Of a DNA stretch of 64,000 bases, positions 24,701 through 31,800 are shown in pieces. Below the pieces are notes generated by a model that saw nothing but the letters and a program-made list of their open reading frames with translations, did no database searches and was not told the DNA's origin. The DNA lies in assembly GCF_964275005.1 (NCBI RefSeq), contig NC_092693.1, positions 21,195,706 to 21,259,705 on the forward strand. The letters run 5' to 3'. The position numbers and the translations under genes are program-made. This DNA comes from Diadema setosum. Lineage: Eukaryota; Echinodermata; Echinoidea; Diadematoida; Diadematidae. The stretch's first letter is position 1; each line of letters begins with the position of its first letter.

Positions 24701-27656
24701 ACTACACATGTACAGTATGTCCCATAAAAAATTACAACGGGACCCCCCGCAATGATATCTTTAAAGATAGTAAATCAATCTGAATACAAATTCAGGGTAT
24801 GAAACTATAACTCATTGCCCACATCTTACAGAAAATCCCGTTCGATTTGCTTCAGTGGTCAAAGAGAAATGAGGAATTTTGTAGAGGATGTCGGGAATCC
24901 CTTTTGTCCAAGTTCTGTCTATTGTTCACGCACTAGAGCATTGAATTGCTAAAATTGGAAAAATTAGACTCATGACATGCTTTACAACAATCTACATTTC
25001 TCTGTGACCGCTTAACCAAATTGAATGAGGTTTTCTGCAAAATAGAGCTAAGATGTTATAATTTAAGGCCCCGAAGTAGCACTTAGACAGGTCGATCATT
25101 TTGGATGTTGTCAATTCGAAAATTTGATTGTAATTTTTGAGGGACATACTGCAGTATGTCCCACAAAAATTACAATCAGATCTTCGCATTGATAACATCC
25201 AATATGATTATCTTTTTTTCAATGCTACTTCAGGGTCTTAAAATATAACATCTTAGCTCTATTTTGCAGAAATCCCCATTTGATTTGGTTAAGCAGTCAC
25301 AGAGAAATGGGGATTGTAGTAAAGCATGTCATGAGTCTGATTCTTCCAAGTTTAGCACTTCGATGATTTTGTGTGTGAACAATAGACAGAACTTGGACAA
25401 AATAGATTCCCGACATCCTCTACAAAATTCCTCATTTCTCTTTGACCACTGAAGCAAATCGAATGGGGTTTTCTGTAAGATGTGGGCAATGAGTTATAGT
25501 TTCATACCCTGAATTTGTATTTAGATTGATGCAATATTTTCAAAGATATCATTGCGTAGGGCCACATAATTTTTTTTGGGACATACGGTACATGTACTAC
25601 TAGACCGATCTAGATCAATACATCATATCAGACATCACTGCGTGCAGCTGCAGCTGGGTAGCATGTAGGCCCTAACCCCAGGGCACACTCCATTGTACAC
25701 TTTGTGATCGGGCTGGTTGCAGTTAGGTAGCATGAAACGATGCACAGTTCCCAGAATGCTGTCGTGTCTAAACAGAGTTAGTACACAGCTATTTAGGGCT
25801 GATTTCACTGAGCACTCAAGCGAAGATGCAAATGTCAAAAACAAAACAAAAAAGGCAAATTCCAACATTCAGAAAAGTTTTTTTTTTCCAAATGTGTTCC
25901 AACAATGCCAATGGAGCTGAAAACCATCTTGAGAAATTTGTGGGGCTCCATTCATGTGTGAATGTCATGTGTACCATTGCTAAACTATGGCCAGTCGAAT
26001 ACAAAAATGGCAATCATGCACTTTTATACAAATAGTGAATGGTCACGAGTGCAATGGTACGAGATTTTGCACGAGGTGAAAGATAGAGGCGCTCTATTCA
26101 ACGAGGCGAAGCCTCGTTGAGTAGTGCGCCTCATCTTTCACCGAGTGCAAAATCTTGTTCCATTGCATGAGTAAAGACCATACACTATTTGTTTTAGACA
26201 ACACCTCGAACGTCAACGGATTTGGTACTCACAGATTCTTGAATTTAGCACAGAAATGTGAAAGACGAATGAGTAGCCTCACAGTCGCAGTCACCGTGTA
26301 TGTACATGTTAACGTGTACGTAATGTATGCGAAACAAAGTTGTTTACAAAAAATGAGTGACAAAAGTACGCGTTTGTAAGCGCGCTTGTAGTTGTTGAGT
26401 GCGCGCGGCATATGTTTGTTTATTGTGACATCAGAGCGCATGCAATAGAACATTTTGATCGAACCAAAATTGCACGCTGAGACAGCCAGAGCGTGCAATA
26501 GAACCTTTCACTCAATGTCACGTGATGGGCAATCGACCAATCGGATAGCTACATTCTAAATAGGAGTTGTTTAAAAGGCCCTAAAAAATTATTGGCCGGA
26601 GCCATGGAGGTATTCAAATTCGCAAGAACTGCTCGATTAGACTAAACATAGAGCAAAACCTTGCACCGATAACGTTTAGGGCCCTAAAGTGCACGATTGC
26701 CGATTGATCGAAAGATCAGTCTACGGAGGAGAGAGCTCTGATAAAGTTTTAACAAAAAAAAAAATGATAAGACTCTTCCAGACAGACAGATTTTTCTGTC
26801 TAACATTAACACGTTAAGGCCCGGTCACACTGCCCAAAAGTCGTGTAAATGCTTGAATCACGCAAGAAATTTGGTCGTGCGTGCTTGTCCGTTGAGAATT
26901 TTCGCTGATTTACGCGATGACTGTCACAGATGAATTGCACAAGAACTACACATTACGGAAAGATCACACAAAAATCACTAACGAACCCCACACTTTCAGC
27001 CCATAGGCACGCAAAGGCCCCAAATAGGTCTAATTTGTAGTTGTGCGCAACGACCGAGGTCCACGGAAAACCACACATAATCAGATAATCTGCGCATTAT
27101 CACTAAATGAACTGCGTATGAATCCGCATGATTCGTACATGAACGCGATAGCGGCAACATTTTCGCGAACGATCACTGATATTCCACGCATATTTTGCAC
27201 ATTGTTCGCGGAAGAACTAGGCAAACTACGCAAAAATTACGTACACAAAAACCACTTCAAAACAGCTTGAGTTTATTGCTGATACTGATGTGATATAGCT
27301 GTCTTGAGTTGAGGACAAATTTGTTCTCTTTTCCTTCTGTGACATTTTTCTCTGTTGTTTGTAATTCATGCACGCATGCTTGAATTTTTTTGTAGGTACT
27401 TTTCTGAGGACGTCCCTCCCTTGAACAGTTGGAGGCCCCACATCATGCACATCACCCTCCACCATGCACAACCACCAATATGCAATCCAACCAACCATTC
27501 ATTGACATTGCATGTATTAAACCAGGCACTTCACTTGACACCACCAAAAAAAAGGAATGAAAATGAAGGATATATTTACCCATTATCGCTCGACGGACTG
27601 GGCTTTCGGTGCCATATTTTGCCCGATTCCTTCCTATCGAGCTCTAAATATTGCAT
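627..27656 (-). CDS. TBC1D31: TBC1 domain family member 31 (WDR67) orthologue, 19 coding exons, 3' end outside window
   Basis: Join (minus strand): 27656-27580, 24126-23971, 23491-23376, 22640-22462, 22006-21858, 19259-19100, 16736-16536, 15157-14903, 14011-13929, 11606-11460, 10868-10735, 10121-9988, 9014-8834, 7830-7651, 7270-7065, 5931-5796, 4973-4881, 3605-3465, 743-627. All junctions are AG/GT and phases fit. Residues 1-346 form a WD40 propeller, 347-431 a Gly/Arg-rich then acidic linker, 432-717 a TBC-like domain, 718-948 a charged coiled coil. The order and exon content follow human TBC1D31 (1066 residues, from memory), so roughly the last 100-170 residues lie left of base 1. In vertebrates the protein works at the centrosome and centriolar satellites and is linked to ciliogenesis through OFD1 turnover. 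I see no YxQ and no IxxDxxR finger, so it is probably not an active Rab GAP. Exon 13 holds a one-base frame break. The start ATG has A at -3 and the N-terminus matches the family. Confidence 0.95.
1107..2671. mobile_element. pearl/HINE-like element 1, with 158-bp tandem units
   Basis: The 5' end has TAGAAAT followed by a perfect hairpin (ATTACGC-GGT-GCGTAAT) and TATGTCCCCGCCGG. About nine 158-bp units follow, starting near 1146, 1303, 1461, 1619, 1777, 1935, 2093, 2251 and 2409. Next come an ACGG/ACAC-rich microsatellite (2580-2622) and a 3' hairpin with GTCCCC...GGGGAC (2638-2666). It resembles the pearl class of Helentron-derived elements as I remember it. No coding capacity. Confidence 0.75.
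1303..2250. repeat. 474-bp higher-order repeat, two copies
   Basis: Within element 1 three variant 158-bp units recur in the same order. Each set is marked by TATGTAG/AGTGCC/GGTGAAGG, then AGTACC/GGGGTAG, then GTAACATT/TGTGTAG/AATGCC. The 1303-1776 and 1777-2250 blocks look identical by eye. Confidence 0.85.
3465..3605 (-). CDS. TBC1D31: TBC1D31 exon 18, coiled coil
   Basis: Encodes 47 residues rich in Glu, Arg and Gln (HRAEQEMRRKREEMEEQHQ near the middle). It is less conserved in sequence but keeps the heptad pattern. The acceptor is CTGACAG and the donor GTGATG, phase 0 at both ends. Confidence 0.85.
3811..4004. mobile_element. short inverted-repeat element
   Basis: Ends ACAGTGGACTCCCGTTACAA and its imperfect complement ending CAGGAGTGTACTGTA. 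A related copy is at about 43270-43460. Non-coding, in the intron between exons 17 and 18. Confidence 0.6.
4211..4406. mobile_element. short inverted-repeat element, TACTGT..GTGGAA family
   Basis: Ends TACTGTCAAAGTGGAA and TTCCACTTTTACAGTA, with TTTTTCGCG inside. Same family as 41671-41883 and 52621-52824. Confidence 0.6.
4502..4858. mobile_element. TTAA-flanked palindromic element (357 bp)
   Basis: TTAA at 4498-4501 and 4859-4862. The two arms (about 165 bp each) are near-perfect reverse complements, beginning AGGGGATGGCTAGTAAC. The two strands therefore translate to nearly the same meaningless peptide. PiggyBac-type foldback, non-autonomous. Confidence 0.85.
4881..4973 (-). CDS. TBC1D31: TBC1D31 exon 17, coiled coil
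   Basis: Encodes 31 residues, SMLREQETQSAMEDIEIRRM then ELEAQKRLLEQ, aligning with the human segment ending ELESQKRL. The acceptor is TTTTCAG and the donor GTAGGA. It lies 22 bp from the palindromic element at 4502-4858. Confidence 0.9.
5796..5931 (-). CDS. TBC1D31: TBC1D31 exon 16, coiled coil
   Basis: Encodes LQAMKRELRMKELQLLDGAQ, then QETQLRRLDDEITRK, matching the RRLDDEI..K segment of the family. The acceptor is CCACCAG and the donor GTAGGT. It ends on a codon boundary. Confidence 0.95.
6025..6115 (-). repeat. 3' tail of a CR1/L2-type element or SINE
   Basis: (TAA)n followed by a segment with CTATAGCGCC and AAGGCGCTTTACAAT. This is the reverse of a typical L2/CR1-like 3' end. Related tails are at 16822, 40474 and 44437. 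Confidence 0.5.
6808..6886 (+). repeat. tRNA-derived sequence (SINE head or tRNA-Thr-like pseudogene)
   Basis: Contains CAGCTCAGTGGTAG (A-box-like), an ACTG...CAGT anticodon stem with loop CCTGTAA (anticodon TGT, threonine), and GGATTCAAATCC (B box). The acceptor stem does not close, so I do not call a working tRNA. Confidence 0.55.
7065..7270 (-). CDS. TBC1D31: TBC1D31 exon 15, coiled coil
   Basis: Encodes AQERERIRQDELEYLHQRQA and further Glu/Gln/Arg-rich heptads with NWYRQQGLLQEAEEQRR. This is the start of the C-terminal coiled coil. The acceptor is CTCCAG and the donor GTAGGG; the last Arg codon is split with exon 16. Confidence 0.94.
7443..7610. mobile_element. 168-bp inverted-repeat element
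   Basis: Ends ACAGTCAAACCTATC and GACAGGTTTGACTGT. Internal repeats of AGTGGCCAC occur. It lies 40 bp from the donor of TBC1D31 exon 14. Confidence 0.65.
7651..7830 (-). CDS. TBC1D31: TBC1D31 exon 14, end of TBC-like domain
   Basis: Encodes 60 residues: YFFHHRNAVDINAVILEAYR, then LTRGQYPVFNKYPKFIVDYQ. The motif after TRGQYPVFN is strongly conserved in TBC1D31. The acceptor is ACCACAG and the donor GTTGGC. A 168-bp inverted-repeat element begins 40 bp beyond the donor. Confidence 0.95.
8011..8512. mobile_element. TTAA-flanked inverted-repeat element (502 bp)
   Basis: TTAA at 8007-8010 and 8513-8516. Termini CTCTTCATGTGCCA and TGGCACATAAAGAG are inverted repeats with one mismatch. Non-coding inside. 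Confidence 0.75.
8834..9014 (-). CDS. TBC1D31: TBC1D31 exon 13, with an apparent one-base frameshift
   Basis: The first five codons read LYAWP, continuing TSQ of exon 12 exactly as in the human protein. From base 9002 downward the conserved reading (MQTLFSEVMTKEEWLKVF and NHPSFLLLLVVAYLIGS) is in the next frame. The exon is 181 bases where 180 are expected. Read literally, the frame hits TGA after 12 codons. An extra base in the GGG at 9000-9002 explains it. It could be a sequencing error, a polymorphism or a damaged allele. Splice sites (CATGTAG, GTGAGG) are intact. Confidence 0.9.
9988..10121 (-). CDS. TBC1D31: TBC1D31 exon 12, TBC-like domain
   Basis: Encodes NWCQHWFEYFPNPPINVLGM, then VENVLACHDRKLLEHF and YGVTSQ. 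It is close to identical with the family in the first half. It ends on a codon boundary, which fixes the frame expected at the start of exon 13. The acceptor is TTTGCAG and the donor GTACGT. Confidence 0.95.
10735..10868 (-). CDS. TBC1D31: TBC1D31 exon 11, TBC-like domain
   Basis: Encodes TLSGLAHWSAIFGEMDYLPL, then LAFPFIKLFQNNQLVCFEVI. The YxQ finger position of active TBC domains reads as a HWSAIFGE-type segment here, as in the vertebrate protein. The acceptor is a polypyrimidine tract plus CAG, the donor GTGAGA. Confidence 0.95.
11460..11606 (-). CDS. TBC1D31: TBC1D31 exon 10, TBC-like domain
   Basis: Encodes MFIWRSILRLPENHAAFSTL, then HEDYPIKSRKLLRVLQR. Where an active TBC domain would carry IxxDxxR I see HEDYPIKSR, so the arginine finger is not at the expected spacing. 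The acceptor is CTACAG and the donor GTAAGG. Confidence 0.94.
11728..12236. mobile_element. palindromic element with tRNA-derived arms
   Basis: About 11730-11940 pairs with about 11990-12200 as a long inverted repeat. Each arm carries a tRNA-like core: TGGTCTAGTGGAGATGAC (A box) and GGTTCGAATCC (B box), minus strand in the left arm and plus in the right. A second inverted pair, AATTCATGAAATTCTTCCGTC at 11965 and its complement at 12209, brackets the right half. Confidence 0.75.
13134..13584. mobile_element. foldback element, outer part
   Basis: TTATACAACGTTCAAGTAGA at 13134 pairs with its complement ending 13584 over about 49 bp (including GGAGGATTGTTGG). The spacer is non-coding. It is directly followed by the hairpin at 13587-13752. 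Confidence 0.65.
13587..13752. repeat. hairpin repeat, copy A
   Basis: A long internal palindrome around CGGCTTCGCCTCG; flanks CAAATAGTGTATGG and CACTATTTGTAT. Present again in reverse orientation at 26027-26191. Confidence 0.8.
13929..14011 (-). CDS. TBC1D31: TBC1D31 exon 9, start of TBC-like domain
   Basis: Encodes LPEGLSMSRLTAILKGYGEY plus PAKYR (about residues 432-458), the entry helix of the TBC-like domain. The last Arg codon is split AG/A with exon 10. The acceptor is CAACCAG and the donor GTGAGA. Confidence 0.93.
14548..14773. mobile_element. TTCGCG-rich inverted-repeat element, copy 1
   Basis: Starts TACTGTACACGCCATATATT and ends GTGTATACAGTA. Internal words such as TTTAATTTCGCGAAT and CGACTCGCGAAAATAAAAAC are shared with copies at 22887, 42430 and 60503. 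Confidence 0.7.
14903..15157 (-). CDS. TBC1D31: TBC1D31 exon 8, low-complexity linker
   Basis: Encodes 85 residues (347-431) between the WD40 and TBC parts. It opens with PPPPLVKA as in the human protein, then diverges into a Ser/Arg-rich stretch, an RGRGGGRDGKPKGG run and an acidic NGDDDDADDSQ end. The acceptor is TTTCTAG and the donor GTAAGA. The divergence suggests a flexible linker. Confidence 0.88.
15808..15925. mobile_element. 118-bp inverted-repeat element with 5-bp target duplication
   Basis: Ends GGGCCCCGTTTTAT and ATAAAACAGGGCC, flanked on both sides by TAGTA (15803-15807 and 15926-15930). Subterminal TATAATCGATTATA pairs with TATAATCAATTATA. Confidence 0.75.
15992..16485. mobile_element. 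Tc1/mariner-type non-autonomous element, copy A
   Basis: Ends CAGTATGTCCC and GGGACATACGG, with TA on both sides (15990-15991, 16486-16487). It shares long internal sequence (TTTTGCAGAAAACTCCATTC region) with copies B and C at 24713-25588. Confidence 0.75.
16536..16736 (-). CDS. TBC1D31: TBC1D31 exon 7, last WD40 blades
   Basis: Encodes 67 residues (280-346): GVLSQDGLVRFVHIHSCRLL, then SGRLNIYSVAALLSDFNK. It closes the propeller region. The acceptor is ACTTCAG and the donor GTGGGA. A mariner-type repeat ends only about 50 bp beyond its donor (16485). Confidence 0.95.
16822..17385 (-). mobile_element. 5'-truncated CR1/L2-type retrotransposon end
   Basis: The minus-strand frame 17417-16944 contains LQRIQNSAARLVTRKRKFDH, TPILRSLHWLPIRARIRFKI and YGDRSFGKMAPSLWNNLPLS. 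This is the conserved C-terminal end of the reverse-transcriptase ORF of CR1/L2-like non-LTR elements. It ends in (TAA)n at 16822-16843. The catalytic part is missing, so it is a dead copy. It lies in the intron between exons 6 and 7. Confidence 0.85.
18013..19012. mobile_element. pearl/HINE-like element 2
   Basis: 5' ACTAGAAAT, hairpin GTCGC-TACG-GCGAC, then GGTATGCCTCCGCC. The interior has repeated TGACCTTTGACC and CATGAAGATACCTTGA words in diverged units. Then a GGACGGACGTACGG microsatellite (18925-18965) and a 3' hairpin ATGCCTCTG...CAGAGGCAT. Same plan as elements 1 and 3. Non-coding. Confidence 0.8.
19100..19259 (-). CDS. TBC1D31: TBC1D31 exon 6, WD40 region
   Basis: Encodes about residues 226-279: DGRLLVAGGKSQFLHIWALD, then PPKVRAVKQLHFLPESFDGG. 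The acceptor is AAATAG and the donor GTAACT. It ends on a codon boundary at Gln. Confidence 0.95.
19944..21834. mobile_element. inverted-repeat element hosting element 3
   Basis: TATAAACTCCTCAAAATAAG at 19944 pairs with the complement ending GAGGAGTTTATA at 21834. A second inner pair (about 20015-20110 with 20455-20565, including ATGACATCATAAGAAA-type sequence) lies inside. The element at 20572-21779 is inserted in it. Confidence 0.7.
20572..21779. mobile_element. pearl/HINE-like element 3, with 159-bp tandem units
   Basis: 5' ACTAGAAAT, hairpin GTCGCTACAGCGAC, then GGTTATACCCCCGCC. Units marked by GCCGTTACCATGGCAACGTA recur at 21204, 21363 and 21522 (159 bp), with more diverged units to the left. 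Then a GACC/CGCC microsatellite (21660-21730) and a 3' hairpin TATACCCCC...GGGGGTATA. The 159-bp period is a multiple of three, so long open frames appear on both strands; these are not genes. Confidence 0.85.
21858..22006 (-). CDS. TBC1D31: TBC1D31 exon 5, WD40 region
   Basis: Encodes about residues 177-226 with VFFLPLSNTIMTCFRDDTIF and AWESDTLQCKYQLPIPP. The acceptor is TGTGTAG and the donor GTAAGG. The final Arg codon is split with exon 6. It sits just downstream of the large repeat nest at 19.9-21.8 kb in plus-strand terms. Confidence 0.94.
22462..22640 (-). CDS. TBC1D31: TBC1D31 exon 4, WD40 region
   Basis: Encodes about residues 117-176. It contains HSISVHASGRYALTTSSDTS followed by LLWDLDTF, a canonical GH...WD-type blade. 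The acceptor is GATGTAG, the donor GTAACA, and it ends on a codon boundary. Confidence 0.96.
22887..23130. mobile_element. TTCGCG-rich inverted-repeat element, copy 2
   Basis: Starts TACTGTATACGCCATATATT and ends GGCGTTTACAGTA, with the same internal words as the other copies. In the intron between exons 3 and 4. Confidence 0.75.
23376..23491 (-). CDS. TBC1D31: TBC1D31 exon 3, WD40 region
   Basis: Encodes about residues 78-116 with CTALAFNLRRKTEYLVALSD, a WD-repeat strand pattern conserved in TBC1D31. The acceptor is TTCAAG and the donor GTAGAA. One base is left over for the Asp codon shared with exon 4. Confidence 0.95.
23971..24126 (-). CDS. TBC1D31: TBC1D31 exon 2, first WD40 blade
   Basis: Encodes about residues 26-78, including AGDHQGHIYVFDLHKNR, a near-identical match to the family. 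The acceptor CTAG precedes base 24126; the donor GTATTG follows 23971. The Arg codon at its end is completed by exon 3. Confidence 0.95.
24713..25588. mobile_element. fused pair of mariner-type elements (copies B and C, inverted)
   Basis: Copy B (24713-25151) and copy C (25152-25588) abut exactly at CATACTG/CAGTATG with no TA between them. The pair is flanked by TA (24711-24712 and 25589-25590). C has the orientation of copy A at 15992; B is reversed. Confidence 0.8.
26027..26191. repeat. hairpin repeat, copy B (reverse of 13587-13752)
   Basis: Begins ATACAAATAGTGAATGG and ends CACTATTTG. The same palindrome around CGAGGCGAAGCCTCG occurs. Sequence to its right shares ACCAAAATTGCACG with the 13.2 kb region. 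Confidence 0.8.
27580..27656 (-). CDS. TBC1D31: TBC1D31 exon 1 (start codon)
   Basis: ATG at 27656-27654 in the context GACCATG (A at -3). It encodes 25 residues including the conserved run ESGKIWHRKPSPS and ends in two bases of a Gly codon completed by exon 2. The donor is GTAAAT at 27579. This exon is too short and too far upstream to be seen as an open frame; it was found by searching for the WHRKP motif on the minus strand. Confidence 0.93.
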
Positions 27657-28707
27657 GGTCAACGGCACAGTTTTGTTGTCAAGTCATGGCAAATCTTTTC
27701 AAAATGCAATGCCAGGTTTCTGTGCAAAATCCGAGCTGTGTGTTGACAACTTGTTGTGGTTGTGACTTTTATGTTGGTTGGTTCAAAGTTGCCGCATTTA
27801 CACACACAAATGGATGGCTGCTGCAGATCTGTTCGCTGATGTCCATCCATTCGTTTCAAGGGATTGTCAATATAGCGCGCTAGGCGTGTGGCTAGGCGAG
27901 CTATTTCAAGAGAGGCTCAGCAAATCGAGAAGATACACGTACGTATTATTTTCCTGCGCATGGCAGTGGGGTTAGTTGGTCGTCGATCGTTGTTGTTCCC
28001 CCCGAGGCTGCTGGCTTGTGTGTAGCCGCTATCTCGCTCAGCTCAGTTTTGACTCGTGGGAGCTGGTTAGCGTGTGCATGTAAACTCTCAGCTGTACCTG
28101 CCGGTGATTCACGGAAGATAGAGTGAGAGAAGTGGACAACATTCGAACACCGTCGTTTATTTCACTATTCAACTAGAGTGACTAAAAATTTTCAGCAAAA
28201 ACTGCCACGATTCACGCGACTTTTGATCTAAGGAACATCTTCTTTGTGCGAACTTGCAATTGCTCGGACGGTCGTTGCACGTTGGGTGCGGTTAGGGCAA
28301 GTTCTGAGTTGGGTTGTAATAGGCCCTAGCCTACTCCATATACTAGTCGTGATAGTCTAGCCTATTAAGCAGTAAAATTGCTATAAATTAGATTGATAAA
28401 TAATTCAACATTCAAACAATTCATTACTTGAATACTACTAGATGATAGATAGAGTGTGGGGAGCCTTGCCATTGACGTTTTGTCTTCCAGGAAAGCAGAA
28501 GGAGCACTCAGGCGTCTCCGCTTCTATTTTTGGCTACTGGCAATTGAATTATCATCACACTCTGATTCCTAAACTCTTTTTTTCACCTTGTCCAGTGGCA
28601 GAGGCAGGGCAGGTGTAGCCCCTATTATCACACTCACAGGTACTCTGTGTCTGTTTACGTTTATTTTGTTGGAATCTCCTTAAAACAAGCCAACGTAACA
28701 TAGCAAA
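27657..28707. promoter_or_regulatory. candidate bidirectional promoter between TBC1D31 and DERL1
   Basis: 1051 bp separate the two divergent start codons, so both promoters and both 5' UTRs must share this interval or overlap it. The middle part (about 27850-28300) is free of recognisable transposons, unlike flanking DNA, and contains several CpG-bearing words. I found no clear TATA box and no CCAAT-N9-CCACG ER-stress element by eye. Transcription starts are not determined. Confidence 0.6.
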
Positions 28708-28866
28708 ATGTCGCAGAGTGATATCGGTGACTGGTATCGGGGGATACCACCAGTGACTCGATTTTGGTTTACTGGCTCGATTGTCGTTCCACTCGTTGCA
28801 AGATTTGGATTGGTCGGTATGAGGACACTGATCCTCAGCTTTGAACTGGTATTCTACAGATTTCAG
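28708..28866 (+). CDS. DERL1: DERL1 exon 1
   Basis: 53 codons from the ATG (context GCAAAATG) to FYRFQ, ending on a codon boundary with donor GTGAGA. It has two residues more than human at the N-terminus (MSQSDIGDW). It covers the cytosolic N-terminus and first membrane span. Confidence 0.96.
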
Positions 28867-31800
28867 GTGAGAACTGACCAACAATGACTTAACGAGATAT
28901 TCCAAGATAAACTGCCACGCTGCGTTGCTGTAGTAACATGTAGTAATGACACTATCTTCGTAAATTGTATGCATTAAACACTCAATTTTCACATGGGGAG
29001 CATAGCAATCAATCGTTTCTTTCTAAATAAACACTATTGCCAATCCCCAAGCATTGTCATGTAACTGCTAGACCTTTTTTTTTTTTCATTAATAAAAGTT
29101 GGGAAACATGGCTGTAGATCAAAGTGAAATTTGTATTCATATATCATTACTCCCACATCAGAACATCCTACCACAATGATGCCCAAAACTCTCCTGAATG
29201 TCTTATGCTGTAATGTTCACCAGCAAACCCATTAGGTTTTTGCAATGTACATGTTTATTAATTTGTGAACAACATGCATTGAGTGAGACACCATCCCAAA
29301 AGGTGGACATCCTTTGAAGTCATTTTGAATAGGATAGGACCTCATGTGTACAATTTGTATTTTGTAGCACACAGTGCAGTATATTGCAAGAAGTATTGAA
29401 ATTGGATACAATCCTGACTTCCATACATTTTCATTGAAGTTCTCACTGTTGACTTGAGTTTTTAGAAAATTATGTACATTCAAATTGATGTCATATATGT
29501 ATGATACTTATCTACATTCTCCTATATGACTACTTGATTGAATGTCGGTGCCATGATTTGTAAATGCTGTGCACATCATCTATTATGAGTTCACATGTGT
29601 ACTCAGCAGATTAAGTAAAACAATTTTGTTTCCTTAAATTTGGATGATACAGTACCTGTACCTCTCTTTCTCTTGATATCTCCCAGATATGGAGACCTGT
29701 CACAGCACTCTTCTTCTTCCCAATATCTCCGATGACGGGCTTTCACTACTTGATCCAACTTTACTTCCTCTACAGCTACTCAACGAGATTAGAAACTGGT
29801 AAAGAATGCAATTTTTTATATCATTGAGTGCTGTGTTCTGTTGATTGGCAGGCATTTGTGATTTTCTTTGAAAAATGTCATCTTTAAAAGACTGTTTTTG
29901 GTTTGTTTCTTTCTTTCAGTGGTGCATCTGTCTTAACTGCTGGCAAAACAAAATAGAATAATGCTGACATATTTGCTTGATCGCACTTGATATTTACCAG
30001 TTTATATTTTGGCCACATACAAAACACCTGTATCATTTCACCCACATTGTAACATATAGAGAAAACTTTGTTTTCTAGCTTGTAATTCTCGATACCAAAA
30101 CAGCTCTTCCATGAGAAACACTGGTTTGGCATAGTGTACTTTGTATTAGAAGTCCCAGCAAATGTTTATTTTTTTTAATGATTTCTGAGCAAAGTCAAGA
30201 GTGTGTGTATAAAACGTATCTTACCGATGCTAAACATGACTGATCCGGAGTGGAAGCTAGGAATTTGCATAATTTGGATGTTCTACTCAAAAAGACCTCA
30301 GCGATCTTCCAAGTAAGAATTTTTGGGAGAGGTCCATCACGAAAAGTCATTACACAGATGACTCTAAAGACAAAGTTTGAATATATAATGATGCAACTGA
30401 TTTTCTCTTCATGTGACTTTGAACTGCAGGTATCTTTGATGGCAGGCCAGCTGACTACATTTTCATGCTTGTCTTCAACTGGATTTGTCTTGTGGTATCC
30501 TTTTCCTGCATGTTGTGCAGTGATCAGTGAAAATTCTGTTGCATTTCGTGTTATTCTAAATGAACGACTCACTTCCCTTCACACTATGCAAGGTAACCAA
30601 AAAAAAAAAAAAAAAAAAAAAATGGATTGTCAATCAAATAGATGTTGGCAAAGATTTTGCCACATTTTCAGGTGGCAAGGATTTCAGATAAATTCTGTAT
30701 ATTTCATGTCAGAGCTACCCATAAAGTAGAGCCATATTACGAATGTACACTCAGCAAAAAAAGAAAGTAAACACTTTTTCCAGTTAATATTTTTCATAGA
30801 AGCTTTAGATAAATATCAATGTGTCATATACCATATCAGAGATTTTGTAATTGGCTATCAACCTGGTAGGTTCATACAAAGGGAGATGAGTGAACACATT
30901 CGTTTTTGTCCTTCAAGGCAGAAAAGTAAAAATTGCAGAATTGGACTTATTGAAATTCATTTGCAAATGCCTTCCAAGATAGCAATGATAAAAAAAGATC
31001 AATTTAACGCAATGAGAGACGTGAATGAAACAGCAGAAATAAATTTCCGTTCCCTTGTTTCCCTTTGTATTCAAAACAAAAACATAGTGGGGAAACTGAA
31101 GGTGGAACATAAGCATTTTCCATCATTTCAAACTTTAAATGACATAGGGAATAAGCTGTAAAGGTGATAAAATCGACAGAATTTCTTCATTTTACCTTTT
31201 ACTTAAGGAATTTAAGAATGCATGGGACAAATTCAAGATCCAAATATTACTTAAAATTTTCTTATTTTGGAATAACGTTTCAAATTTAACTTTCTTTGCG
31301 ACCGTAACTTTTCTCTTATGTCTTTTGACTGCAGATTTGACAGAAGATTCTTCATTTTCCTCCATTATTTTTTGCCTTTCTTTATCTTTGGAGGGTTACA
31401 GAGACATTATTGAGATCATAGGTTGATTTTTGCAAATTAATTTGCATTTCTATTGTGTTAAATTTGTCTTTTGTTCCCATTATTATATTGAAGAGGAAAT
31501 ACGCTTGATTAACAACATGTCCATTTTGCAATTTTTACTTTTGTGTCTTGGAAGAGAAAAACTAGTGTGTTCACTCATGCGTAAAGTTAACATTTTCATT
31601 TACCTACTAGGTTGATAGCTAATTAAATTACCTTTAAAGGTATTAGCCCACATTTGTAAACCTGCAGCAATTGGTCTCATAGTTAGCATGGAGTTTGGGT
31701 ATGATTGCAGTAACACCAGTGCAAAATTTCGTTCCAATTAGTCCATTACTTTCATAAAAATAAATGAAAATGCACCGTATGCATGCGTATAAAAACGCTC

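Larger units (their letters stand above)
24127..27579 (-). other. TBC1D31: TBC1D31 intron 1
   Basis: No coding segment of the gene was found here. It contains the mariner pair, the hairpin copy at 26027-26191 with sequence related to the 13.1-13.4 kb foldback up to about 26530, and a segment from 26819 starting GGCCCGGTCACACTGC. The latter looks like one end of an inverted-repeat element whose other end I cannot find. Confidence 0.7.

Noticed and set aside
26819..27270. Complete inverted-repeat element beginning GGCCCGGTCACACTGC
   Set aside because: I could not find the matching right end, so the boundary is not supported.
28555..28992. 145-codon minus-strand open frame near the promoter
   Set aside because: It lies antisense over DERL1 exon 1, whose plus-strand reading is clearly conserved.
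30250..30729. 159-codon plus-strand open frame
   Set aside because: It overlaps DERL1 exon 3 in another frame and runs into a poly-A tract.
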